Shown here: positions 35,011-46,038 of the stretch, one piece after another | How the letters are laid out: each line of letters opens with the position of its first letter | Numbering within the stretch: the first letter of the stretch is position 1 | Assembly: GCA_964036315.1 (NCBI GenBank) | Contig: CAXIWW010000817.1 | Location: 7,785,501-7,849,500 of the forward strand | Direction: 5' to 3' | Source: Acanthosepion esculentum | Taxonomy: Eukaryota; Mollusca; Cephalopoda; Sepiida; Sepiidae | Length of the DNA stretch: 64,000 bases | Translations under genes and position numbers: made by a program | The notes under the pieces: generated by a model | Told to the model about the DNA's origin: nothing | What the model saw: the letters and a program-made list of their open reading frames with translations, nothing else | The model's database searches: none

Positions 35011-38000
35011 GTCTGCGTGGGACTTTCTGGGACTGGGGGTCGTCTGCGTGGGACTTTCTGGGACAGTCTCCTGGGTGCGGTGTCGTCGGCGTGGAACTTT
35101 CTGGGACTGGGGGTCGTCTGCGTGGGACTTTCTGGGTCTGTCTCCTGGGTGAGGGGTCATCTGCGTGGGACTTTCTGGGTCTGTCCCCTGGGTGGGAGGT
35201 CTTCTGCGTGGGACTTTCTTGGACTGGGGGTCGTCTGCCTGGGACTTTCTGGGACTGTCTCCTTGGTGGGAGGGTCGTCTGCGTTGGATATATGGGACTG
35301 GGGGTCGTCTGCGTGGGACTTTCTGGGACTGGGGGTCGTCTGCGTGGGACTTTCTGGGACTTGGATTCGTCTGAGTTGGTCTTTCTGGGACTGTCTTCTG
35401 GGTGGGGCTTCACACAAGAGCTAGGCGTATTCGGCTTGTAGCAGGCTGAGATTCCTTGTAAGGCAGTTTTGAAAAAAAGAGACAGGAGATGTCGTTTTGT
35501 AGGAGCCTAGATTGCTTTGAAGGCAGTTTTCACAAAAGAGCCAAGATACGTCGGCTCGTAGACGCCTGGGATTTCTTGTAAATCAATTTGCACAAAAGAG
35601 CCAGGCGTATTCGGCTTGTAGCAGCCGGAGATTGCTTGTAAGGCAGTTGTCACAAAAGAGTCAGGAGAAGTCGGCTCGTAGCAGCCTGATATTGCTTGTA
35701 AGGCAGTTGCCACAAAAGAGCCAGGAGAAATTGGCTTGTCGCCGCCTGGGATTGCTTGTAAGGCAATTCGCAGAAAAAGCCAGGAGAATTCATAATGCTG
35801 CAGCCTGAGAATGCTTGTAAGGCAGATGCCACAGATGAGCCTGGGGAAATCGGTTCGAAGCAGCCTGAGATTGCTTGTATGGCAATTGGCAAAAAAAAAT
35901 CAGGAGAATTGGACTACCGGATGCCTGAGATTGCTTGTAAGGCAGTTGTCACAAAAGAGCCAGGATATGTCGATTTATAGCGGCCTGAGATTCCTTGTAA
36001 AGCAGTTTCACAAAAGAGCAAGGCGTATTCGGTTTGTAGCAGGCTGAGATTGCTTGTAAGGCAGTTTTTAAAAAAAGTGACTGTAGATGTCGTTTTGTAG
36101 CAGCGTGAGATTGCTTGTAAGGCAGTTGCCACAAATGAACCAGGAGAATTGGGTTTGCTGCAGCCTGAGATTGCTTGTAAGGCCGTTATCACAATAGAGC
36201 CAGGAGAATTCGGCTTTTAGCAGCCTGAGATTGCTTGCAAGGCAGTTCCCACAAAAGTGCCTGGAGAAATCGGCACGTAGCCGTCTGGGATTGCTTTAAG
36301 GCAATTGGCACAAAAATAAGTAGAATTGTGCTGGCGTCAGCCTGAGATTGCTTGCAAGACAGTTGTCGCAAAAGAGACAGGAGATGTCGATTTGTAGCGG
36401 CCTGAGATTTCTTGCAAGGCAGTCTCACAAACGAGCCAGGCGTCTTCGGCTTGTAGCGGCCTGAGATTGCTTGTAAGGCAGTTTCACAATAGAGCCAAGA
36501 GAAGTTTGCTCGTAGCAGCCTGACATTGCTTGTAAGGCAGTTGTCACAAAAGCGCCAGGAGAATTTGGCTTTTAGCAGCCTGAGATTTCTTGTAAGGCTG
36601 TTGCCACAAAAAAGCCAGGAGAAATCGGCTCGTAGACGCCTGGGATTGCTTGTAAGTTAATTCGCACAAAAAGCCAGGAGAATTCATATTGCTGCAGCCT
36701 GAGAATGCTTGTAAGGCAGATGCCAGAAATGTGCCAGGGGAAATCGGTTTGTAGCAGCCTGGGAATGCTTGTAAGACAATTATAACAAAAAGTCAGGAGA
36801 ATTGGACTACCGGCAGCCTGAGATTGCTTGTAAGGCAGCTGTCACAATAGAGCCAGGAGAATTCGTCTTGTAGCAGCCTGAGATTGCTTGTAAGGCAGTT
36901 ACCACAAAAGAACCAGGAGAAATCGGCACTTAGCCGCCTGGGATTGCTCTTAAGGCAATTGGCACAAAAAGTCAGGAGAATTGTGCTGGCGGAAGCCTGA
37001 CATTGCTTGTAAGGCAGTTGTCACAAAAGAGAAAGGAGATATCGATACGTAGCGGCCTGAGATTGCTTGCAAGGCAGTTTCACAATAATTGCCAGGCGTA
37101 TTCGGCTTGTAGCGGCCTGAGATTGCTTGTAATGCAGTTTCACAAAAGAGACAGGAGATGTCGTTTTGTAGCAGCCTGATATTACTTGTAACGCAGTTTT
37201 CACAAAAGAGCCAAGAGAAGTCGGCTCGTAGCAGCCTGACATTGCTTGTAAGGCAGTTGTCACAAAAGCGCGAGGAGAAACCGACTTGTAGCAGCCTGAG
37301 ATTTCTTGTAAGGCAGCTGTCACAAAAGAGCCAGGCGTATTCGGCTTGTAGCAGCCTGAGATTGCTTGTAATGCAGTTGCCACAAAAGAGCCAGAAGAAA
37401 TCAGCCCGTAGCAGCCTGGGATGGCTTGTGAGGCAATTGGCCAAAAAGCCAGTAGAATTAGGCTTGCTGCACCCTGAGATTGCTTGTAAGGCCAGGCGTA
37501 GACGACTTGTAGCAGTCTGAGATTACTTTTAAGGCATTTGTCAAAAAAAAGGTGATGACGGCTCGTAGAAACCTCAGATTGCTTTTAATCAGTTGTCACA
37601 AAAGAGCCAGGAGAATTCCGCTTGTAGCAGCCTGAGATTGCTTGTAAGTCAGTTGCCACAAAAGAGCCAGGAGAAATCCGCTAGTACCAGCCTGGGATGG
37701 CTTGTAATGCAATTGGCAAAAAAGAGCCAGGAGTTCGGCTCGTAGCAGCCTGAGATTGCTTGTAAGGCAGTTGTCATAGAAGAGCCAGACTCGTAGAAGC
37801 CTGAGATTGCTTGGAAGGCAGTTGGCAGAATAGAGGCAGAAGAATTCATATTGCTGTAGCCTGAGAATGCTTGTAAGGCAGATGCCACAAATGAGCCATG
37901 GGAAATCGGTTCGTGGCAGCCTGGGATTGCTTGTATGGCAATTGGCACAAAAAATCAGGAGAATTGGACAACCGGATGCCTGAGATTGCTTGTAAGGCAG

Positions 38001-38513
38001 TTGTCACAAAAGAGCCAGGATATGTCGATTTGTAGCGGCCTGAGATTGCTTGTAAGGCAGTTTCACAAAAGAGCCAGGCGTATTCGGCTTGTAAGGCAGT
38101 TTTGTCGTTTTGTAGCAATCTGAGATTGTTTTTAAGGCAGTTTTTACAAAAGAGACAAGAGAAGTCGGCTCGTAGACGCCTGGGATTGTTGTAAGGCAAT
38201 TTGCACAAAAGAGCCAGGAGAATTCGGCTTGCAGCAGCCTGAGATTGCTTGGAAGGCAGTTGCCACATTTGAGCCAGGAGAAATCGGCTCGTAGACGCCT
38301 GGGATTGCTTGTAAGGCAATTGGCACAAAAAGCCAGGGGAATTAGGATTGCTGTAGACTGAGATTGCTTTTAAGGCAGTTGTCACAATAGAACCAGGAGA
38401 ATTTGGCTTATAGCAGCCTGAGATTGCTTGTAAGGAAGTTACCACAAAAGAGCCAGGAGATATCGGCACGTAACCGCCTGGTATTGTTTTTAAGGCAATT
38501 GGCACAAAAAGTC

Positions 38514-38990
38514 AGGAGAACTGCCCCACGGCAGCCTGAGATTGCTTGTAAGGCAGTTGTCACAAAAGAGACAGTAGATGTCGATTTGTAGTGGCCTGAG
38601 ATTGCTTGCAAGGCAGTGTCACAAAAGAGCCAGGCGTATTCGGCTTGTAGCAGCCTGAGATTGCTTGTAAGGCAGTTACCACAAAAGAATCAGGAGAAAT
38701 CGGCACGTAGCCGCCTGGGATTGCTTTTAAGGCAATTGGCACAAAAAGTCAGGAGAACAGTGCTGGCGGCAGCCTGAGATTTCTTGTAAAGCAGTTGTCA
38801 CAAAAGAGACAGGAGATGTCGATTTGTAGTGGCCTGATATCGCTTGCAAAGCAGTTTCACAAAAGAGCCAGGCGTATTCGGCTTGTAGCAGCCTGAGATT
38901 GCTTGTAAGGCAGTTACCACAAAAGAGCCAGGAGAAATCGGCACGTAGCCGCCTGGGATTGCTTTTAAGGCAATTGGCCCAAAAAGTCAG
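38514..38990 (+). repeat. Four-monomer higher-order unit of family B (about 238 bp), two copies
   Basis: Four B classes follow in fixed order twice: GATGTCGATTTGTAGTGGCC, then GGCGTATTCGGCTTGTAGCA, then AAATCGGCACGTAGCCGCCT, then GGCACAAAAAGTCAGGAGAA (the last copy reads GGCCCAAAAAG). The mark AGGAGAACTG at 38514 recurs as AGGAGAACAG at 38751, a 237-238-bp period. The same class order is visible less regularly in other B blocks, for example around 21.3-21.7 kb in inverse orientation. It is therefore the basic higher-order unit of family B, mostly blurred by insertions and losses of monomers. Confidence 0.75.
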
Positions 38991-40482
38991 GAGAACTGTC
39001 CTGGCGGAAGACTGAGATTGCTTGTAAAGCAGTTGTCACAAAAGAGACAGGAGATGTCGGATTGTAGAAGCCTGACATTGCTTGTAAGGCAGTTGTCACA
39101 AAAGCGCCAGGAGAATACGTCTTGTAGCAGCCGGAGATTACTTGCAAGGCAGTTTTCACAAAAGAGCCAAGATAAGTCGGCTCGTAGCAGCCTGACATTG
39201 ATTGTCAGACAGTTGTCATAAAAGCGCCAGGAGAATTCGGCTTGTAGCAGCCTGAGATTTCTTGTAAGGCAGTTGCCACAAAAGCGCCAGGAGAAATCGG
39301 CTCGTAGACGCCTGGGATTGCTTGTAAGGCAATTTGCACAAAAAGCCAGGAGAATTCATATTGCTGCAGCCTGAGAATGCTTTTAAGGCAGATGACACAG
39401 ATGAGCCAGGAGAAATCGGTTCGTAGCAGCCTGGGATTGGTTGTAAGGCAATTAGCACAAAAATAAGGAGAATTGGACTAGCGTCAGCCTGAGATTGCTT
39501 GTAAGGCAGTTGTCACAAAAGAACCAGTATATGTCGATTTGTAGCGGCCAATTCGGCTTGTAGCAGGCTGAGATTGCTTGTAAGGCAGTTTTCACAAAAG
39601 AGACAAGAGATGTGGGTTTGTAGAAGCCTGAGATTGCTTGAAAGGCAGTTTTCACAAAAGAGCCAAGAGAAGTCGGCTCGTAGCAGTCTGACATTGCTTG
39701 TAAGGCAGTTTTCACAAAAGAGCCAGGAGAATCCGGGTTGTTGCAGACTGATATTGCTTGTAAGGCAGTTGCTGCAAAAGAGGCAGGAGAAATCGGCTTG
39801 TAGCAGCCTGAGATCCTTTTTAAGACAGTTTTCACAAATAGCCCGGAGAAGTGGGCCGATAGCAGCGGGAGATTGCTTGTAAGGGAGTTGTCAAAAAAGA
39901 GTCAGCAGGTGTAAGTTTGTAGAAGCCTGAGATTGCGTGTAAAGCAATTTTCACAAAAAGCCAGGGGAAACGGGCTCGTAGCTGCGTGGAATTGCTTGTA
40001 ATGAAATTGGCACAAAAATCCAAGAGAATTGGGCTTGCTGCTGTGATTGCATGTAAGGCAGTTGCTACAAAAGAGCCAGGCGTATTCGGCTTGTAGAAGC
40101 CTGAGATTGCTTGTAAGGCAGTTTACACAAGAGAGCCAAGAGAAGTCGGCTCGGAGCAGCCTTACATTGCTTGTAAGGCAGTTGTCACAAAAGAGCCAGG
40201 AGAATTCGGCTTGTAGCAGCCTGAGATGGTTTGTAAGGCAATTGGCAAAAAGCCAGTAGAATTAGGCTTGCTGAACCCTGAGATTGCTTGTAAGGCCAGG
40301 CGTAGACGGCTTGTAGTAGTCTGAGATTGCTTTTAAGGCATTTGTCAGAAAAAAAAAGATGACGGCTCGTAGAAGCCTGAGATTGCTTTTAATCAGTTGT
40401 CACAAAAGAGTCAGGAGAATTCGGCTTGTAGCAGCCTGAGATTGCTTTTAAGGCAGTTGCCACAAATGAGCCAGGAGAAATC

Positions 40483-43400
40483 CGCTAGTAGAGGCTGGGA
40501 TGGCTTGTAAGGCAATTGGCACAAAAGAGCCAGGAGATCGGCTCGTAGCAGCCTGAGATTGCTTGTAATGCAGTTGTCATAGAAGAGCCAGGCTCGTAGA
40601 AGCCTGAGATTGCTTGGAAGGCAGTTGGCAGAATAGAGGCAGGAGAAATCGTCTTGTAGCAACCTGAGATCCTTTGTAAGACAGTTTTCACAAATTGCCC
40701 GATGAAGTCGGCCCATAGCAGCCTGAAGGCAGTTTTCACAGACGAGCCAGCAGGTGTAGGCTCGTATTAGCCTGAGATCGTTGTAAGGCAGTTTTCACAA
40801 AAGAGCCAGGATATGTCGTTTTGTAGCAGCCTGAGACTGCTTGTAAGGCAGTTGCCACAAAAGAGCAAGGCGTATTCGGCTTGTAGCAGCCTGAGATTTC
40901 ATGTAAGGCAGTTTTCACAAAAGTCTTAAGAGAAATCGGATCATAGCAGCCTGACATTGCTTGTAAGGCAGTTTTCACAAAAGAGCCAGTAGAATTCGTC
41001 TTGTAGCAGCCTGAGATTGCTTGTAAGGCAGTCGACACAAAAGAGCCTTGAGAAATCGGCTCGTAGCAGCCTGGGATTATTTTGTAAGGCAATTTCCAAA
41101 AAAGCCAGGAACATTGGGCTTGCTGCAGCCTGAGATTGCTTGTAAGGCAGTTGTCACGAAAGACCCAGGAGATCGAATTTTTAGCAGCCTGAGATTGCTT
41201 GTAATGCAGTTGTCTTAAAAGTGCTAGCAGGTGTAGGCTTGTAGAAGAATGAGATTGCTTGTAAGGCAATTTTCACAAATCTCCCAGGAGAACCGGCTCG
41301 TAGAATCCTATGTTTGCGTGTAAGGCACTTTCCACAAAAAGCCAGGAGAAATGGGCTCGTAGCAGCCTGAGATTGCTTGTAAGGCAGGTGTCACAAAAGA
41401 GCCAGGCGTATTCGGATTGTAGCAGCCTGAGATTGCTTGTAAGGCTGTTTTCACAAAATGAGCCAGGAGAATTGGGCTTCCTGCAGCCTGAGATTCGTTG
41501 TAAGGCAGTTGTCACAACAAGCCAGGAGAAATGGGCTCGTAGCTGCGTGGGATTGCTTGTAAGGCAAATGGCACAAAAAGCCAGGAGAATTAGCTTGCTG
41601 CAGCCTGAGATTGATTATAAGGCAGTTTTCACAAAAGAGTCAGGAGATGTCGATTTTTAGCAACCTGAGATTGCTTGTAAGGCAGTGGTCACAAAAGAGA
41701 CAGGCGTAGTCAGCTTGTAGCAGCCAGAGATTGATTTTAGCGCAGTTTTCACAGAAAAGCCAGCAGGTGTGGGCTTGTATCAGCCTGAGATTGCTTGTAA
41801 GGCAGTTTCACAAAAGAGACAGTAGATGTGGTTTTGTAGCAGCCTGATATTGCTTGTAAGGCAGTTTTCACAAAAGAGCCATGAGAAGTCGGCTCGTGGC
41901 AGCCTGACATTGCTTGTAAGGCAGTTGTCACAAAAGCGCCAGGAGAATTCGGCTTGTAGCACCCTGAGATTTCTTGTAAGGCAGTTGCCACAAAAGACCC
42001 AGGAGAAGTCGGCTCGTAGAAGCCTGACATTGCTTGTAAGGCAGTTTTCACAAAAGAGCCAAGAGAAGACGGCTCGTAGCAGCCTGACATTGCTTGTAAG
42101 GCAGTTGTCACAAAAGCGCCAGGAGAATTCGGCTTGTAGCAGCCTGAGATTTCTTGTAAGGCAGTTGCCACAAAAGAGCCAGGAGAAATCCGCTAGTAGA
42201 GGCTGGGATGGCTTGTAAGGCAATTGGCACAAAAGAGCCAGGAGATCGGCTCGTAGCAGCCTGAGATTGCTTGTAAGGCAGTTGTCATAGAAGAGCCAGG
42301 CTCGTAGAAGCCTGAGATTGCTTGGAAGGCAGTTGGCAGAATAGAGGCAGGAGAAATCGTCTTGTAGCAACCTGAGATCCTTTGTAAGACAGTTTTCACA
42401 AATTGCCCGATGAAGTCGGCCCATAGCAGCCTGAAGGCAGTTTTCACAGACGAGCCAGCAGGTGTAGGCTCGTATTAGCCTGAGATCGTTGTAAGGCAGT
42501 TTTCACAAAAGAGCCAGGATATGTCGTTTTGTAGCAGCCTGAGACTGCTTGTAAGGCAGTTGCCACAAAAGAGCAAGGCGTATTCGGCTTGTAGCAGCCT
42601 GAGATTTCATGTAAGGCAGTTTTCACAAAAGTCTTAAGAGAAATCGGATCATAGCAGCCTGACATTGCTTGTAAGGCAGTTTTCACAAAAGAGCCAGTAG
42701 AATTCGTCTTGTAGCAGCCTGAGATTGCTTGTAAGGCAGTCGACACAAAAGAGCCTTGAGAAATCGGCTCGTAGCAGCCTGGGATTATTTTGTAAGGCAA
42801 TTTCCAAAAAAGCCAGGAACATTGGGCTTGCTGCAGCCTGAGATTGCTTGTAAGGCAGTTGTCACGAAAGACCCAGGAGATCGAATTTTTAGCAGCCTGA
42901 GATTGCTTGTAATGCAGTTGTCTTAAAAGTGCTAGCAGGTGTAGGCTTGTAGAAGAATGAGATTGCTTGTAAGGCAATTTTCACAAATCTCCCAGGAGAA
43001 CCGGCTCGTAGAATCCTATGTTTGCGTGTAAGGCACTTTCCACAAAAAGCCAGGAGAAATGGGCTCGTAGCAGCCTGAGATTGCTTGTAAGGCAGGTGTC
43101 ACAAAAGAGCCAGGCGTATTCGGATTGTAGCAGCCTGAGATTGCTTGTAAGGCTGTTTTCACAAAATGAGCCAGGAGAATTGGGCTTCCTGCAGCCTGAG
43201 ATTCGTTGTAAGGCAGTTGTCACAACAAGCCAGGAGAAATGGGCTCGTAGCTGCGTGGGATTGCTTGTAAGGCAAATGGCACAAAAAGCCAGGAGAATTA
43301 GCTTGCTGCAGCCTGAGATTGATTATAAGGCAGTTTTCACAAAAGAGTCAGGAGATGTCGATTTTTAGCAACCTGAGATTGCTTGTAAGGCAGTGGTCAC

Positions 43401-43898
43401 AAAAGAGACAGGCGTAGTCAGCTTGTAGCAGCCAGAGATTGATTTTAGCGCAGTTTTCACAGAAAAGCCAGCAGGTGTGGGCTTGTATCAGCCTGAGATT
43501 GCTTGTAAGGCAGTTTCACAAAAGAGACAGTAGATGTGGTTTTGTAGCAGCCTGATATTGCTTGTAAGGCAGTTTTCACAAAAGAGCCATGAGAAGTCGG
43601 CTCGTGGCAGCCTGACATTGCTTGTAAGGCAGTTGTCACAAAAGCGCCAGGAGAATTCGGCTTGTAGCACCCTGAGATTTCTTGTAAGGCAGTTGCCACA
43701 AAAGACCCAGGAGAAGTCGGCTCGTAGAAGCCTGACATTGCTTGTAAGGCAGTTTTCACAAAAGAGCCAAGAGAAGACGGCTCGTAGCAGCCTGACATTG
43801 CTTGTAAGGCAGTTGTCACAAAAGCGCCAGGAGAATTCGGCTTGTAGCAGCCTGAGATTTCTTGTAAGGCAGTTGCCACAAAAGAGCCAGGAGAAATC
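40483..43898 (+). repeat. 1,708-bp tandem duplication inside B block 3
   Basis: Segments of about 40483-42190 and 42191-43898 match at an offset of 1,708 bp. The mark CGCTAGTAGAGGCTGGGATG starts both. The unit also contains CGAATTTTTAGCAGCCTGAG, GTCTTAAGAGAAATCGGATC and AACCGGCTCGTAGAATCC. The corresponding place in segmental copy 2 (51113-52820) has the unit only once. The junction lies in an identical stretch shared by B monomers (GCCAGGAGAAATC), as expected for unequal crossover. Differences such as TAATGCAG (40568) against TAAGGCAG (42276) are few, and copy 2 has the second form. Confidence 0.9.
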
Positions 43899-45100
43899 GG
43901 CTCATAGCAGACTGGGATTGCTTGTAAATCAATTGGCACAAAAAGTCAGGAGAATTGGACTAGCGGCAGCCTGAGATTGCTTGTAAGGCAGTTTCACAAA
44001 AGAGCCAGGCGTATTCGGCTTGTAGCAGGCTGAGATTGATTGTAAGGCAGTTTTTAAAAAAGAGACAAAAGATGTCGTTTTGTAGCAATCAAAGATTTTT
44101 AAAAAATGGACAAGAGAAGTTGCCTCGTAGACGCCTGGGATTGCTTGTAAGGCAATTTGCACAGAAGAGACAGGAGAATTCGGCTTGCTGGAGCATGAGA
44201 TTGCTTGTAAGGCAGTTGCCACAAATGAGCCAGGAGAAATCGGCTCGTAGCTGCCTGGGATTGGTTGTAAGGCAATTGGCACAAAAAGCCAGGAGACTTG
44301 GGATTGCTGCAGCCTGAGATTGCTTGTTAGGCAGTCGTCACAATAGAACCAGGAGAATTCGGCTTGTAGCAGCCTGAGATTGCTTGTAAGGCAGTTTTCA
44401 AAAAAAAAACAGGAGATGTCGATTTGTAGCGGCCTGATATTACTTGTAAGGCAGCTTTCACAAAAAGCCAAGAGAAGTCGGCTGGTAGCAACCTGACATT
44501 GCTTGTAAGGCAGTTGTCACAAAAGCGCAAGGCGAATTCGGCTTGTAGCAGCCTGAGATTACTTGTAAGGCAGTTTCACAAAAGAGCCAAGAGAAGTCGG
44601 CTCGTAGCAGCCTGACATTGCTTGTAAGGCAGTTGTCACAAAAGCGCCAGGAGAATTCGGCTTGTGTCAGCCTGAGATTTCTTGTAAGGCAGTTGCCATA
44701 AAAGGGCCACGAGAAATCGGCTCGTAGCCGCCTGGGATTGCTTGTAAGGCAATTCGCACCAAAGCCAGGATAATTCATATTACTGAAGCCTGAGATTGCT
44801 TGTAAGGCAGTTGTAACAAAAGAGCCAGCATATGTCGATTTGTAGAGGCCTGAGATTGCTTGAAAGGCAGTTTCACAAAATAGCCAGGCGTATTCGGCTT
44901 GTAGCTGGCTGATATTGATTGTAAGGCAGTTTTTAAAAAAGAGACAAAAGATGTCGTTTTGTAGCAGCCTGATATTGCTTTTAAGGCAATTTTCACAAAA
45001 GAGACAAGAGAAGTCGGCTCGTAGACGCCTGGGATTGCTTGTAAGGCAATTTTCACAAAAGAGTCAGGAGAATTCGGCTTGCAGCAGCCTGAGATTGCTG

Positions 45101-46038
45101 ATGGGGTGGGGGTTCGTCTGCGTGGGAATTTCTGGGACTGTCTCCTGGTTGGGGGTCGTCTACGTGGGACGTTCTGGGACTGTCTCCTGGGTGGGGGTCG
45201 TCTGCATGGTACTTTCTGGTACTGGGGGTCGTCTGCGTTGGACTTTCTGGGACTGTCTCCTGCGTGGGGGGTCGTCTGCGTGGGACTTTCTTGGAGTGGG
45301 GATCGTCGCGTGGGACTTTGTGGGACTGGGAGTCGTCTCCGTGGAACTTTCTGGGACTGTCTCCTGGGTGGGGGGTCGTCTACGTGGGACTTTCTGGGAC
45401 TGTGACTCGTCTGCGTGGGACTTTCTGGGACTGGGGGTCGTCTGCGTGGGTCTTTCTGGGACTGTCTTTTGTGTGGGGGGTTGTCTGCGTGGGTCTTTCT
45501 GGGACTGTCTCCTGGGTGGGGAGTCGTCTGCGTGGGACTTTCTGAGACAGGGGTCCGTCTGGTGGGTCTTTCTGGGATTGTCTCCTGGGTGGGGTGTCGT
45601 CTGCTTGGGACTTTCTGGGTCTGTCTCCTGGGTGGGGGGTCGTCTTCGTGGGACTTTCTGGGACTGGGGGTCGTCTGCGTGGGACTTTCTGGGACTGTCT
45701 CCTGTCTGGGAGTCGTCTGCCTGGGACTTTCTGGGACTAGGGGTCGTCTGCGTGGGAATTTCTGGGACGGTCTCATGGATGGGGGTCGTCTGCGTTGGAC
45801 TTTCTGGGACTGTGAGTCGTCACCGTGGGACGTTCTGGGACTGTCTCATGGGTTGGGGGTCGTATGCCTGGGACTTTCTGGCACTGTCCCCTGGGTGGGG
45901 GTGTCATCTGCGTAGGACATTGTGGGACTGGGGGTCGTCTGCGTGGGACTTTCTTGGACTGGGGGTCGTCTGCGTGGGACTTTCTGGGACTTGGATTCGT
46001 CTGAGTTGGTCTTTCTGGGACTGTCTTCTGGGTGGGGC
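45101..46038 (+). repeat. Satellite family A array, short block
   Basis: About 0.94 kb of plus-orientation A monomers sits between two B blocks. It includes marks such as GGGGATCGTCGCGTGGGACT, GACAGGGGTCCGTCTGGTGG and GGGACTTGGATTCGTCTGAG. Up to about 45923 it corresponds to 54023-54846. The last 110 bases correspond to 35294-35408, so the breakpoint of the tandem segmental duplication lies inside this block. One homopolymer differs from the second copy: six Gs near 45370 against seven near 54293, which shifts every reading frame downstream. Confidence 0.93.

Larger units (their letters stand above)
27011..35408 (+). repeat. Satellite family A array, block 2
   Basis: This is the longest A block, all in plus orientation, with the same 31-bp and 43-44-bp monomers as block 1. 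It differs from block 1 in its strong kilobase higher-order organisation (1,017- and 1,977-bp units). It holds the longest open frames of the window: 951 codons on the plus strand (28880-31735) and 1,715 codons on the minus strand (26566-31713), which overlap each other and other long frames. Monomer lengths that are not multiples of three shift the phase from unit to unit, so these are stop-free repeats rather than genes. The block ends at GGGTGGGGCTTCACACAAGA, where B begins. Confidence 0.95.
35409..45100 (+). repeat. Satellite family B array, block 3
   Basis: The array is plus-orientation 60-bp monomers throughout. Its left end resembles the start of B block 1 (TTGAAAAAAAGAGACAGGAG followed by the CCAAGATACGTCGGCTCG monomer). 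The middle, about 39.2-41.8 kb, is the inverted counterpart of 18.6-21 kb. Damaged monomers include AAAAAAGGTGATGACGGCTC at about 37549 and GGCCAATTCGGCTTG at about 39547, where a monomer is cut short. The right end is GCCTGAGATTGCT followed by GATGGGGTGGGGGTTCG of family A. No gene is visible. Confidence 0.95.
35294..45923 (+). repeat. Segmental duplication copy 1 (10,630 bp, A-B-A)
   Basis: This segment starts in A repeats at ACTGGGGGTCGTCTGCG, includes the B block 35409-45100 and most of the short A block from 45101, and is followed directly by its second copy. The left match uses an offset of 10,630 bp (GGGTGGGGCTTCACACAAGA at about 35400 and 46030). The right match uses 8,922 bp, because copy 1 holds an additional 1,708-bp internal unit. 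Between 35.4 and 40.5 kb I noticed only about half a dozen substitutions against copy 2, including AATCGGCACG/AATCGTCACG, CAATAGAACC/CAATATAACC and TGTAAGTCAG/TGTAAGGCAG. Confidence 0.9.

Noticed and set aside
41273..42447. Family B minus-strand frames with 20-residue repeats that look like a repeat protein
   Set aside because: The 60-bp period keeps frames open by chance. Frames break after 60-220 residues, both strands and several phases look equally open, and identity between copies follows from recent segmental duplication.
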